A DNA stretch of 64,000 nt from Mesostigma viride (taxonomy: Eukaryota > Streptophyta > Mesostigmatophyceae > Mesostigmatales > Mesostigmataceae). The position numbers and the translations under genes are program-made. The DNA lies in assembly GCA_009746045.1 (NCBI GenBank), contig RPFO01000022.1, positions 4,006,622 through 4,070,621 on the forward strand, given 5' to 3'. Position 1 is the stretch's first letter; every line of letters starts with the position of its first letter. The notes beneath the pieces were generated by a model. It was not told where the DNA came from. It did no database searches and saw only the letters and a program-made list of their open reading frames with translations. Positions 13,311-25,300 of the stretch are shown piece by piece.

Positions 13311-16300
13311 ATGTCGCAACAATGTGCAAATTCGATGAATGCCGAGCTTGTAGCATTCATGGAGGATCTGGCCACAAGCTACGGCGAAAAAGGCAACGAA
13401 TTTTTGTTCAATAACACCCGGAAAGCGTGCAACAGCATCAGAAAAGCGGAGCACCCGGTCCGCAATAAAGACAGCGCCCTCTCGCTCCCGTAAGCTGCTG
13501 CTGCCGTTTTCCCCTCCCCCCCACCCCCCCACACCCCGACCCACCAACAAGAAAAATTCACCGATGGTCACCCTTTGAACTTCGTCCCCTGTATAGGCCG
13601 CTCTTTTTTCGTGGTTGCCAGCTGGTATTTCGAAAGTGCATTGGGATCTCCCACCGTACACTTGCATCCGAACGTTAGTCTCATGCCTTGGACGCTCCTA
13701 TTGCCACTTCTTCACACGCCTCGTCTCTCCTCGTCAATTCACATCAACAGCGGGATCGGGCCCTCCTTTGCCCAGAAAATAGAGTCGTTCCTGCTGAAGC
13801 ACGGTCTGTACGAGGCCGCGAGCGACAACCCCTCGGTTGAACCCGGGGGGAAAGGTGAGAGTCCGTAGGGCTTAACTAATGTCAGACCTTACATGCCCAC
13901 GTACTGAGCACTGCTTGCAGCCCACGAAAACAGGGATGTCGTGTTTGATGCCGACTCATTGTTTTTATCATATTCTGTGTGAAAGCAGGCGAAACATTTA
14001 CTAAGTACAATTGGGTAGAAGAAGGCCGCATTGCCCCAGGTCCCTTCCATAAGTAAGTAAGTAAGTACTTGCGTGTCATGCGCAAAGGCATGCCACGGAG
14101 TACTATGCTAATCTCATTAGAAAAATAATTACACAAAAGTTTAAACAAATATCGTCTGCATCATCCCCCAACCGTTAAGCACTAGATGGGGATGTAATCC
14201 TCATCCGAGCTGTCCTCTACTGTAATGGCAGACGAGGCGGTAGTGTAGCGGCTATCCTCAGGACCAATAACCTCCACCTGCGGACTTCTACCCTGGCTAG
14301 CAACGGGCCGCGGGGTCCCTTCCATACCCATGTCCTTTCGCCCCTGTATGCAATTTGAACACACAATGTCCCTTTATTCCCACACGCCAAGTGTACGACA
14401 TGCTCTTTTGCCCCGATATGCCGTACCTGCCCTCTTTCCGTCCCTCCCCCTTAAGATGCTACCGACCCCTCCCCGCCTAAAACCTTTTTTTGTCTTTCCA
14501 CCCCTCTCCTCCCCCCCCCCCCCCCCCTTCCCCCCGGCCCCCCACAGGCAAGCGCGGGCGCAAGCCCCCCCCGTACGCTCCCAAGCGCGGGACCGCCCCC
14601 TTTGCACTGGTGGCCACACTCTACACCGCGCACATGCGGGGCGAGGAGTACCTGACCAAGCAGGCGCTGATGGATGAGGCCGACGCGTCGGGTCTCAGCG
14701 ACGTGGCCATTCGGTGGGTGCGGGTGATGGACAAGGGGACGCGGCATGATGCCGTGGGTGCGGACCGTTCGTGACCGGTGTGATCGGTCGGTGCGGGTGA
14801 CAGCAACCATTCGTAACTATACGCTGGGTGATAGCAGCCACCAGCACAACACCTTGGGTTACGCTCTTGCGTGCCTAGAACCATGGTCGTTGCACGATGG
14901 CTTATGGGTACTCGTAAACAACCAGCACTTTATAGCGTTTGTTTGTATGGGGTGTGTGCCGGATGCAGGAATCGAATTGCTATCCGAATACCTCGCGTGT
15001 ACTCCCATTTAATCCTACCCTATAATCCGAGCTTCTCAACGGTCATGGTACAAAATTTCGTCGAAAAATTCGCCGAGCTTCTCAACGGTCATGGTACAAA
15101 ATTCGCCATTCGCACCTACTTAGTTCTCGGAGTTGGGATGTGAAAAAGGTATTGTGACGGGATCCAACTCAAGATGGGACTACTTGGTCGGGAGCTACTT
15201 GACGGGTTTTACATGACATTATCACGAGGATCGTGGACAGAGATTTACTGAACTCCGCCGCTGGACGGCATTGACGGGATTGACGGGATCGACAGGATTC
15301 AGTGATTGGCGACTGCTAGACGGAATACTGTTGTCGAGATAAACTTGACGAGATTCTACTCCAAGGGATTCCTTTTCACTGGATTCTACTAGAAGGTACT
15401 CTTTTTCAAAGGATTCTACTCGACGGGATCCGCATGGGGGGACGGGAAAGTTTGTACAGGGCGACCGGCGACGTTTAGGTTGAGTTGAGTGGAGTTTCAC
15501 GCGCCGGTTATCCGACGGGTTAGTTATTAATAGTGGATCCAAATAGCGGCGAGGTGGCGACGTGGGAATGCGACCTCTTGATGGTGGAACTGGCCTTGGC
15601 TATTCCCACCCTTAACCCTTTGATCTGCCATGGATGACTTCCAAGGCCAGTAGGGGTCGAATTTAGATAGGACGTCTTATACGGAAAAAAACGACTTTTT
15701 TATTAGGGGCGGAGCCCTACGGGATACACTTGTTACTCTAATGAGCTTTCTTAGTACTGCTATTTTTTTCTCGATTGGGCATGGGTCGGACACAGGAGTT
15801 TGACTGCTATTGGTATCACTGTATAGCTCATATGTAACGAGTTTTACTAGCCTTTATTCACTCATTGGGTGAATGCTGTATGTAGGCATTGAGTTCCTAA
15901 TATTTATAAGCATCAGTAAGCAACAATTTTTCATTTATCTGTTTGTGTGTGCCGGGCGCAGGAGTTTGACTGCTCTCTGTATCCACAGAATGTTCAACTG
16001 GCACTAGTGAGCTGTACTAGCCTTTCTTCGTTTACTACTATGCATATTGGGTGTGTGCCCCGGGCGCAGGAATAGTGCCGTATCACGGACAGTATATTCC
16101 ACATCATATAACAAACAAGTATTCGTTGCATGGGTGTGTACCCCGGGCGCAGCAATTGCGGCCAGACGGCCCACGGCGGCGGCACGTTCGGCGCGGCCAA
16201 CTTCTACAGCGGCTGGTCCTCGATGAAGACGTTGCTGCAGAAGGAGCTGGTGGCCAAGCGTAGCAACCCGGCCAAGTGGGTGGCGTGTGTTGGTGCCTGC

Positions 16301-19300
16301 GCATAATGCCGTGTATGTCAGCATCAGCGTCAGCGTCACGTGCACGTGTGGCCGTGTGTCATCCAAGCACAGCAACTCCGCCAAGTGTGTCCTTTAGTAG
16401 TCGGCATGTTCGCCCGTAAAGTGTGTTCACAAGTGTGTGTATGTGTGTCTTTCATGTGGCAGCGCTACCTGAAGTGTTCCATGTGGCAGCCCTACCTGAA
16501 GTGCCAGAGATATTTTGCCAGCAATATGGAGTCCTTCTGATCCGCTTGTCAAGCGCAGCGACCCTGCACATTTGGTAGTTGGTGTACAGTAGCGCACGTG
16601 TGTACAGTAGTGCGTGTGTACATACAGTAGTGCGTGTGTACAGTGGTGGTTGTAGTGTACAGTGGTGGTTGTAGTGTACAGTGGGGGTTATAGTGTACAG
16701 TGGTGGTTGTAGTGTACAGTGGTGGTTATAGTGTACAGCGGTGGTTATAGTGCACAAGTGCGGGTGGCCCGTCCCTTCCCTTTCTTGTGCTGGTGGCCCG
16801 TCCCTTCCCTTCCTTGTACAGTAGCGTACCAGTGTGGGTCATAGTGTACAGTGGTGGTGTCCCGTCCCTTCACGATCTGGCCGGCATGCGCGGATCATGT
16901 GCGGATGGCGAGTGCATGCTGTGCGTGTATAGTGGTGGCGCGCGCGTACAGTAGTGTGTGTGTGTACAGTAGTGCGTGTGTATAGTGGTGGCGCGTGTGT
17001 ATATAAGTGCATGTGCGTGCCGCGACGTCAGCATGGCGTGCGCGGTCGAGGGAGACGCTCTTCATATCGAATCTGTACCGCCCGTTTCTGAGATTTTGCA
17101 AGGCTGCCCCTATTCCACCCTCCTAATCCAAGGCAACCCCTATTTCAATCCCCGATTCCAAGCCTATTCCTATCCCGTGTGCCCAGGCGACCCCTATTCC
17201 AATTTTCTCCCTCTTCCTACCATTTGCACCCCCTCTGGCATGACCCCGCCCGTGTTTCCCCTTGTCCCCCGCCCCACCCCCCATTGCAGGTATAGCCTCA
17301 CGGAGGCAGGTCTAGCGCTCGGGGAACGCCAGCAGTTGCAGATGGACGGGGTGGATGTGGGACCCATCGGGGAAGATGCGGCCGAGGGGGGGCCCAGCGC
17401 GAAGAAAGCAGCCAAGGAGACGGCGGGAGTCGCGAGCCGACCGGTGAGTCAGGGCGTAGTGCCCACAGAAAGAAAATTAAGGGATTGAAGGAAAGAGCTT
17501 GAATGCCCACAGAAAGGATCCACTATCAACGAAAGACGAGAGGGGAGCTGCTGAGCAGTGCTTGCGCTAAGGGTTTTTGGCAAATGTCAAAATGTTGATT
17601 TTTCAGCCCGATTCTTCCGTCAAAATATTGACTTTCGCCCCGGCGTTACGTCAACAATTTGACTTACCCTCCATGCAGCTCTTTGTCCTTATTATATCGA
17701 TGGGGCCACCGGCTCAAGACATATTTCATGTTGCTGCTTGTGCTGTAAGCGTCCACATCAGGTAGCTCTGGACAAATAGGATCTATTGCATGTTACTACT
17801 ATAGTCCCATGATTGATGCCGTGCCCTTACCCAGAGTACAGGGTAACGGTTGCCCTGCCCCCCTCGATCGCGCTGGTCAACTAGTTGACTTTTGACCAGT
17901 TCATGCGCGTCAAAATGTTGACTTTTTGTAACAAAAAAAATGGCGTCAACGTGTTGACTTTTTACCCTAAAATGTTGAATTTTTAAAAGAAATGTCGGTG
18001 TTTGCGTCAACATTTGACTAATACGTCACGTTAGCAGAAGCACTGCCGCTGAGGGATCCACAACACAGTGCCTACTGCAAAGTAGGTATTTTCTCTGGAA
18101 TGCCAGGCTGACTTTGCTCGCTGGAACTTGCTCGGCAGCCCTCGCATGCCAATTTGTTCCTTGGGTTCGCCTCCTGTGAACGGGATACGAATGTCACCGG
18201 GCACTGGGCGACCATTGTCTGAAGATGTCACTTTGCCCAGTTCTAGTCGTGCGAACACCTAGCTCTTGTACTGCTGACGTGTAATAGTTACTGCCACATG
18301 CGCATGTGCTGGGTGCAGGCGCCCAAGAGCGTGCCCGTAGCACCCCACCCCGCCCACGGCATCTCCCAAGCCCAGTATGCAACCTCCAGCCAGCCACGTC
18401 CGGCATCCAGCCAAGTCCAGCCAGGTCCATCATCAAGCCAGGGATATGCGTCCAGCCAGGGACATGCATACAGCCAGGGACATGCATACAGCCAGGGACA
18501 TGCATACAGCCAGGGATATGCGTCCAGCCAGGGATATGCGTCCAGCCAGGGACATGCATACAGCCAGGGATATGCGTCCAGCCAGGGACATGCATACAGC
18601 CAGGGATATGCGTCCAGCCAGGGACATGCGTCCAGCCAGGGATATGCGTCCAGCCAGGGATATGCGTCCAGCCAGGGACATGCGTCCAGCCAGGGACATG
18701 CGTCCAGCCAGGGACATTCCTCAGGGGGTGTGCCGCCAGCAACCACCGCGCGGCAGGGCACAAGCGCAGACCCCCGTCCCGTCAGCAGGGGCGGGAGCGG
18801 GGCGTCGACGCCCAAGACATGCAGCCAGGGAGTGACCATGTCCCAGCCACCACTGGTTGCGGCCGTGCCACCGCGGTCCAGCGGGGCGGAGCCAGGTGCG
18901 CCGGCCGCCTAGAAAAGCATGTTTTAGCAAAGTGGTAGGCCCTGATGATCCTGCATGCTTGCCAACCCCACCATCTCATCCACATCATGTGCCCCGCTAT
19001 GCGTGTCGGTATCTACATTTAAATTCATTGCATGCATGTCGGTAATGCTTCCTCCATGCTTCTTTCTTGACATGCCGCCGCCCAGAACAACGGAAACCAA
19101 CTTTTGGGGGTTTGCCCTGCGAAGCCGTAGGTGCTTGCCCATGCCAGCAATCAACGCTAGCTAACGCCAGCAATCAACGCTCGCTAATGCCAGCAATCAA
19201 CGCTTGCTCATGCCAGCAATGAAAGCTCGCTCATGCCAGCAATAAACGCTCGCTCATGCCAGCAATAAACGCTTGCTCATGTAGCGCCAGCACCTGGGCT

Positions 19301-22300
19301 TGCACATGCTGTAGCATGTGCTGCCTTTTCTTTGAACTTTTTCCTGAACACAAACGTCGAAGTTCCCCCTTGTTGAATTTTCCCCTTGTTGAATTTTCCC
19401 CTTGTTGAATTTTCCCCTTGTTGAACTTGCACCCCCTGCCGGCACTCCTCCCAGGCGGAGCCCCGCAGTACCTGTCCACGGCCGAAGGCGTCTTTCTGAG
19501 CGCGGCCGACCAGGCGCCACCTCGCACGGACGGTCACGGCATCCGCCTGCCGCCGCTGCCGCCAGGTGTCAAGTTCTCCCGCTGCTACGACGTGGTGCTC
19601 ATCATGGACGACCGGGAGCAGTTTGGGCGGTCCAAGGCGCAAGCGGGGGGGAATGACAGGTGGGGTGGCGTGGGATGGGGTGGGAGAAGACAGGAGGGGT
19701 GGTGAAAATTTCAGGTGGGGTGGGAATAACAGGTGGGGTGGGATGGGTTGGGGTGGGAAACGGCAGGTCGTGTGGGGTGGGGTGGGGTGGGGTGGGAAAA
19801 GACAGGATGGGCGGGAAATGGCAGGTGGGGTGGGAAGTCGCAGGTGGGGTGTGAATAACAGGTTGGGTGGGGTGGGGTGGGAGAAGATAGTTGGGCTGCA
19901 AAATGACAGGTGTGGCCTCGCATTCCTTGTGCAAGGCCCCTGGCCCCTGGATATACCCCATCAAGTCGGTATACAACCACCAGGGTCGCTGTGCGAAGCT
20001 GAAAATTTGACCAGTCGCCCTCGTATTCATTGTGTTCGTGCCGCATTCCTATTCGTTGTGTCTGTGTCGCCCTCCTATTCGTTGTGTCTGTGTCGCCCTC
20101 CTATTTGTCGTGTCTGTGTGGCCCTCCTATTCGTTGTGTCTGTGTCGCATTCCCATTGGCCGTGTCTGTGTCGGGATGTGATTTCTGTTGGGATCGTACG
20201 TTTTGACTCGGCCGCTGATGCGGGACCCGATTGCGCTGTAGTATGATACGTTCCTAATTGATGATGCGCATTGGCTTGATGCGTTCCTAATTGATGATGC
20301 GCATTGGCTTGATGCGTTCCTAATTGATGATGCGCATTGGCTTGATGCGTTCCTAATTGATGATGCGCATTGGCTTGATGCGTTCCTAATTGATGATGCG
20401 CATTGGCTTGATGCGTTCCTAATTGATGATGCGCATTGGCTTGATGCGTTCCTAATTGATGATGCGCATTGGCTTGATGCGTTCCTAATTGATGATGCGC
20501 ATTGGCTTGATGTGTTCCTAATTGATGATGCGCATTGGCTTGATGCGTTCCTAATTGATGATGCGCATTGGCTTGGTGTGCTGCATCATGACGTGTGTGC
20601 AATGCCTCACATTTCGGCCTGGCATCTCCCTGGGGCGTGCAGGGAGCGCATGGCTCAGCAACTGCGGGACCGCGGGCTGAAGGTGGAGGTGAGCACTGTG
20701 CATGGTTATGGTGATGATGGTGAAATCTTGCTGTGGATGGTGTGGTGGTGACGCGCATATACTGCGATGGCTGTGCGGAGGGGACTGCCCGTGGCCGCAC
20801 GTTTTTCAGACAGTAACGGCATCTCTTTTTCGGTTTACTTATTGTTTTATATTATATTTCATCCAGTATGCATGGGTGTGTGAATATAAGTACCTAGTGT
20901 TGAGGTGAGTGCTTACTGCCCCGAGCCCCATCTTCTGCAGAGAGCAAGAGCAACCAAAATGTTTCTTTGGGGGTGAGTACTGTGCATGGCTGTGTTGTCG
21001 TAAGTACTTACCGTGCGTCGCCGTGTGGTGGTGGTGAGCGCTAACTGGGTAGGGCTGTGTGGGTATGAATGCCGGTGGCCATGCGTGCTGGCTCCCAACC
21101 GGTGTAAGAATAGGTGAAACCGAATAGGTGAAACCGAATAGGTGAAACCGAATAGGTGAAACCGAATAGGTGAAACCGATGGGCGGCTCGATTCAAGCAC
21201 AGGTTCACGTCTGTGCATGGTGGGAAATCGTGACAGAAAGGCATTTAAAATCATGTTTCAATCTAAAAAGTAGAGCACTGTACCTGCACGGACATAGTAG
21301 TCGTACATTATAAGAATAGATAAGAATATACAACAGGTTGTGCCTGCTGGTAAACCGATGGTATTTCCGTATAAAAACACCGTTCATACTAAGAGTCATG
21401 GTGGTCAAGGGCTTAAGTTGCCCTTATTTAAGCCAGTACTGCCGTCATAGACCATAATATTTACCACTAGTAGGATACCCTGACCCTGTCGTAGTACTAT
21501 ACCGTCCCGGGCCACATCTACCTTGGGTCAACCCCCACTTTGCCGGCCCGGGCGTCACATCGAGTGGCTGGGGGTGCCGTCGTCTCATCTCTAATAACAG
21601 AATGTCTTTGTGGAGGATCACGTGCCAATATCTGCCGACCTTCTCTGGCCCCCCTTCCCACCCAAATAAGTGGCGGGAGGTGCCTTTCTCTACTGCGATA
21701 CACCATCGCACGACCTCATGTGTTGTCCTCGACCCCTCTTCCTTCTTCTTTGGCCCCTCCCTCCACCCAGATCAAGCGGCTGGAGGCGGGCGACGCCGCG
21801 TGGGCCGCGCGCGACAAGTTGAGCGGCGACCTGTGGGTGCTGGACCACGTGGTCGAGCGCAAGAGCGTGAGCGACCTGCACAGCAGCATCGTGTCGGGCC
21901 GATACGCGCAGCAGAGGTACCGCCTCGAGGTATGTCGTGAAAGCGTCACGTGCCCTGCGTAGGTGCGGCCTCGAGATCCTTAAAGGAAACATACGCGCAG
22001 CAGAGGTATTGCCGGGAGGTTCATATCAAGAACGTGCGCCCTGCAATGGCACCAACTGCAGGCACGTACAGGAAATGTATGCCTTGCAAACGATGCCTCC
22101 TGCTGGAGGTATACGTCCACCGCATAGATCGATCCCTCGCACACGCCCACCGCAAATTTCCCAGCGCATGTGCCCAGCGCATGCATCCAGCGCATGTATT
22201 AGGTCATATCATGGTGGCAACCACGGTCACGGTCATTTGTCCAACGGCAAGTATCCAGCCCTGAGGATAGCGGGGCTCGACGGACAACGAGCGAGCTGTT

Positions 22301-25300
22301 TCCTTGACCCTGGCCTGTTGATGTGGCTCAAATGACATGAAGTCTTGACGTACATTGTAATAAAACTGTGTATCTCTCGGTAGGAAGGCGCTTCAGTGGA
22401 CCTTGGCTTCCGTCGCCCATGCCTTGATCCTGTCGTGGATGCCTGAGCATGCCTCTCAAACCATGCGTGATTGTACCATCATGGCGATTTCGTTGTATTT
22501 ATGATTTGGTGGCTGCCAGAGCACAGGTGCGCACATTCGCACATTCTCACGCGCAGCTGCGCACCAGAAGCATGTGCTCTTGCTGGCGGTGATGGCACCA
22601 CATCACTCTGCGGCCTTCAGCATTGCATGCATGCATTTCAGCATGCTTTTCTGGAGGGAGTCCTGAAGCGTTTCTCTCCAATGGAGTCTAAAACTGCTGA
22701 CATTGTCCTTGTGTCAGTCCTCATCTTCGCCCCGCCGGCCACCATCTCTGCCCTTCCCCCCCTCGCAGAGCAACCCCTATGGCGAAAGCATTTTCAGCAT
22801 CATAGCACGTCACTTTTTCCCCGCTTCGCCCGAGAAGCGATTTTTTCCCCCCAGATCACCCACCACGTGCTTGGTGTGCATGCCCCCCTCGTTTTTACAA
22901 GTCTTGCTCCTTTGTGTGTGTGTGTGGGGGAGGGAAGCAAATGATCCACAGCGTTGCAATTCTTCTGCCCATCAGCTTGCATTTCCCCCAGTCCGATGCG
23001 GTGCTCGACCGTGCTTCCTTTTTCTCATACTGCGTCCAAGCGCGTGCCTGTTATTACAATCTTCGCCAGCAACGCCAGCAGCCGACAACACTAAAATTTC
23101 CCCGCCACCTATCATTCTTGCCTGCGACTTCTTGCCTGCGTCATGCTATTTGCTTATCCCCCCCCCCCCTTGCCTGCCACCTGCCCTAAACTCCTAATGC
23201 TGGCAGCGTTCGGGCATCCAGAATCTGTATTACCTCGTGGAAGGGAACGTGGCGGCGTCCTTTGTGGGTGCGAGCGCGAAGGGGATCAAGACCGCGTGAG
23301 TGGATGGATGTACTACCTAGCAGTGCACCAATATACTATCTACTAGCATACCTACACAGCACCTAGAAGTATACCTATGCATGACCCCGGGGTATTCCTA
23401 CACCGTGTAAGTGGAAATAATACCTAGGAGCATCAATGAGGCAACTAACTACCTAGGAGCATGCCTGTACTGCCACGGCACCTAGTAGTGTACTTATAGT
23501 CTTATACCGCGTGAGTGGATACTGCACCTAGTAGTATACCTAGCCTGGTAGTGTCTGCACCCATAGCAAATTGGGACGTAACCATATCCCAAGCGACCCC
23601 CCCCCCCCCCCATGTCAAGCAATGCCGTACAGAGAAAGTGTATTGCCTTTGCAGTACCGCAGTGATCACTTCATCTGGGCTGTGCCATGTCGCCCATCTC
23701 TACCTTTGAAATACTGGCCAGCCCTCCATCCCTCCTTCCTTCCCTGATGGGGCAGGACGAGGCAGAAACTCCCTCCCCTCATCCGTCAGGGCAGCAAACT
23801 CAGCGCCGCAGCCATTAATTACTGTTTGTAGCCATTATGTTGTGCAACGCACATTGTACGTGTTACTTGCCCTGGTTTCTTACAGTTTGCAAAGGTGCTT
23901 AGGGAAGTGGTGTTCTAGGTCCGGGCCAACCGACCCCCTGCGACTGGGGTGGGGTGGGGTGGGTTGGGTTGGGTTGGGTTGGGGTGCGTTGGGGTGGGGT
24001 GGGGTGGGGTGGGGTGGGGTGGGGTGGGGTGGGGTGGGGTGGGGTGGGGTGGGGTGGGGTGGGGTGGGGTGGGGTGGGGTGGGGTGGGGTGGGTGGGGGG
24101 GTGGGGTGGGGTGGGGTGGGGTGGGTGGGGTGGGGTGGGGTGGGGTGGGGTGGGGTGGGTTGGGTTGGGTTGGGTTGGGTTGGCGCTTGGAGGCACTGGT
24201 GTGGAGGGCGAAAGAGTTTGTTTTAGCTTTATGGGGAAGCTATTCACATCCCAGTCACCGCTTTACACCCTAAATCTTAAACCCTAGACCCTAAGCCATA
24301 AACCCTAAACCCTAAACCAACTTAAATAACAGTCTCCAGGTGTGACCCATGTGCCTGTGCTTGCAGGCAGTCGCTGGTCGACTCATTTCTGTGTCGGCCG
24401 CTGTCACCGTGTCTCTGCCACATGCCCATGCCACCCATGTTTCTGCCACCACCCGCGCAGCATGACATCCATGGAGGGCTCCCCCCAGTGGCAGGTGCTG
24501 TGCACTGATTCGTCGATTGACACCATCAAGCGCTACGCGGCCATGACACGTGCTATAGCTGCGCGCTACAGTGACCTGCAGGGAGATGGCTCCCCAGCCC
24601 AGCTGCGCACACTCGCTCACTTTAATGATTGGGTCAAGTCCAACAAGGGGCAGACGATTGGCACCCAGTGGTCACTCATGCTTACCGAGGTAGGGATGTG
24701 TGTACGGAAGTGTGTGTTTTTGCGTAGATTTGTGTGATAACCATGCGCTTAAGTATGGTGTTGCATTTGCTTAACATATTTGAGTACCACTTCAATGTCG
24801 AGCTGCTGCCCCATCATGACGGTCTCCTGGAATGGGGCATGCCACACTTCTGGAAGAGAGTGCTATGCAGGTCTATGGCTGCAGACTGCACAACTTTTTC
24901 CTAATCCAACCAGCCGCCTTTCAGGGTTGCCTTGCGAAGCCGTAGCATGTCAACCTCGCTTTACTGGCTTCATTGTTGACGGCATTATTATATGAACCAT
25001 GTTGTCGTCTCGAGGATGCTTGTTCACCCGCGCAGATCGCTTCTGTCAGCTCCGAGACCGCGCAGGCCTTGGTGCAGCAATACCCGACGCCCTCCGCGCT
25101 CTACAGCTTCCTCAAGACGGCGGTATGCTTTGTTATTTTGCGGAAGTGATCCAGAATCCTTATGTTCCTTGCTCATGTGTCCCTCTACAGCTTCCTCAAG
25201 ACAGCGGTGAGCTTTGTTATATGTTATACTGAAAAGTGACCCCAGGATTATTGTCTTGCACGGTGACCTCATAGCCCAACGCTTCGCGAGGGTGACCCCT

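Noticed and set aside
18377-18938. Alternative frames and minus-strand frames over the MUS81 exon 6 repeat
   Set aside because: An 18 bp period keeps all frames open. Splice phases to exons 5 and 7 select one plus frame only.
20075-20800. Minus-strand frame with HQANAHHQLGT repeats
   Set aside because: It comes from a 33 bp intronic repeat; the flanks are noncoding and it overlaps a MUS81 intron and exon 8 on the other strand.
24267-24318. Chromosome end
   Set aside because: The telomere-like units are short, degenerate and inside a MUS81 intron with the gene continuing on both sides.
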